Positions 53,515 to 53,910 of a DNA stretch of 53,910 nt are shown here, in pieces. This stretch comes from DATAQC01 sp051005135 (GTDB taxonomy: Bacteria > Actinomycetota > Acidimicrobiia > Acidimicrobiales > AC-14). Position numbers and translations under genes: made by a program. Where the stretch lies: the NCBI GenBank assembly GCA_051005135.1, contig JBPCJQ010000018.1:1-53910 (forward strand). Direction: 5' to 3'. The notes under the pieces are model-generated. The model did not search any database, was not told the origin of the DNA, and was given only the letters and a program-made list of their open reading frames with translations. The number at the start of each line of letters is the position of its first letter. Position 1 is the first letter of the stretch.

Positions 53515-53840
53515 CCCCCAGGCCCGTCGCATGTGCCGCGCCCGGTTGCGCCAACCTTGTCAGTCGCCGCTCGGGCCCGGGCCGGCCTTTCATCTACTGC
53601 TCGCCCGAGTGCAGGCCGAACCAATCCCGCCGGCCGCCTATCCGGGTCGAGGTCGACCATCCCGACACCAGCCCCGATGGCCGGCCGGTCCAGCGGGTGT
53701 GGACCGTCCGGCTTCGTCGCGGTCGACAGGTCGTCGTCATCGCCAATGACCTTGGCTGGCCCTCGGCCAACGCCCTCGCCGGAGAGCTCAGCGACCTTCT
53801 ACGCCCCTCCTCCCGGCAGAAGGGAGGGACGATCGAGTAG
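53511..53840 (+). CDS. IS21 passenger gene 2, zinc-ribbon-like protein
   Basis: A 109-residue protein. Four cysteines in CAAPGCANLVSRRSGPGRPF and IYCSPECR suggest a zinc knuckle similar to those in small DNA-associated proteins. The middle (VEVDHPDTSPDGRPVQRVWT, VRLRRGRQVVVIANDLGW) looks like beta strands followed by a helix. Not part of standard IS21 elements. Starts in ATGA overlap with passenger 1 and ends 70 bases before the right end. Confidence 0.65.
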   Translation: MTPRPVACAAPGCANLVSRRSGPGRPFIYCSPECRPNQSRRPPIRVEVDHPDTSPDGRPVQRVWTVRLRRGRQVVVIANDLGWPSANALAGELSDLLRPSSRQKGGTIE

Positions 53841-53862
53841 AACACTCATCCCAGGAGCCCGG

Positions 53863-53910
53863 TGCGGAATAACGGCAACGTCGGGCTAGGGAATTACGGC
53901 GGCGCTCACA
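53863..53910 (-). repeat. IS21 right end
   Basis: Inverted TAGGGAATTAC at 53887-53897 and terminal CGGCGCTCACA match the left end in opposite orientation; a degraded copy (GCGGAATAACGG) lies at 53863-53874. Confidence 0.85.

Larger units (their letters stand above)
50847..53910 (+). mobile_element. IS21-family insertion sequence with two passenger genes
   Basis: The element of about 3064 bases starts TGTCAGCGCCG (50847) and ends CGGCGCTCACA (53910), imperfect terminal inverted repeats that begin TGT and end ACA as in IS21. Internal copies of GTAATTCCCTA lie at 50860, 50893 and 50917 on the left and inverted at 53887 on the right, the multiple transposase-binding sites typical of this family. 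It carries istA, istB and two more genes. It is inserted in an IS3 fragment. A target duplication cannot be checked because the window ends here. Confidence 0.88.

Overview
The window is a GC-rich bacterial sequence. WhiB, ANTAR, mycothiol amidase (Mca), RskA-type anti-sigma factor, 13E12-type HNH and ImuB/DnaE2 genes together point to Actinomycetota; I suspect, without proof, an Acidimicrobiia-like environmental lineage. It starts in a 32-base poly-C run and stops exactly at the outer end of an insertion sequence, so both edges look like contig breaks. I found no tRNA, rRNA or CRISPR array.

Layout. 0.07-5.2 kb: translesion-mutagenesis genes (3' end of imuB, then dnaE2 with a LexA-type SOS box), with a PAP2 phosphatase and a cupredoxin lipoprotein between them. 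5.3-9.7 kb: an ABC exporter pair, a SEC-C protein, a hemerythrin with a Lys/Ala tail, an SDR and an orphan PII protein. 9.7-18.5 kb: a secreted DMFase-like protein, a P-loop protein, Mca, an SCP2 protein, two coupled Tat-type ferritin-like proteins divergent from an ECF sigma/RskA pair, a ChbG-type deacetylase and a thermonuclease. 18.5-26.5 kb: small hypothetical genes, a PAP2 enzyme, a Cas4/RecB-like Fe-S nuclease, a SnoaL protein, two secreted proteins, DUF72, an SGNH lipoprotein and a LolD/MacB-like ABC pair. 26.5-35 kb: a membrane-anchored molybdopterin oxidoreductase followed by sugar and envelope genes (DUF2064, GT2, epimerase, geranylgeranyl reductase-like, gmd), a histidine kinase lacking its ATPase domain, and RNase D.

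35.0-39.55 kb is a gene graveyard: a 5'-less alcohol dehydrogenase, two P-type ATPases that have lost their phosphorylation domains, a frameshifted alpha/beta hydrolase and a broken mazEF, around one intact Phd/RelE-type toxin-antitoxin pair. 39.5-46.0 kb returns to intact operons: phosphoketolase-acetate kinase, WhiB-desaturase and two GAF-ANTAR genes. From 46.1 kb decay resumes: ABC transporter debris, a DUF4242/HD-LuxR junction truncating both genes, a frameshifted 13E12 HNH gene with its own SOS box, and a DUF262 gene followed by an IS3 fragment that is interrupted by an IS21-family element.

Most notable: (i) two GC-rich double-hairpin elements and one dispersed hairpin repeat that look inserted in frame inside dnaE2; (ii) SOS boxes at both dnaE2 and the HNH gene; (iii) an IS21 element with two extra genes chained to istB by 4-base overlaps; (iv) a HisKA-only kinase coupled to a sugar epimerase; (v) short tandem duplications at gene starts; (vi) clustered pseudogenes beside intact genes. 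Functional calls rest on motif recognition by eye; no database search was run.
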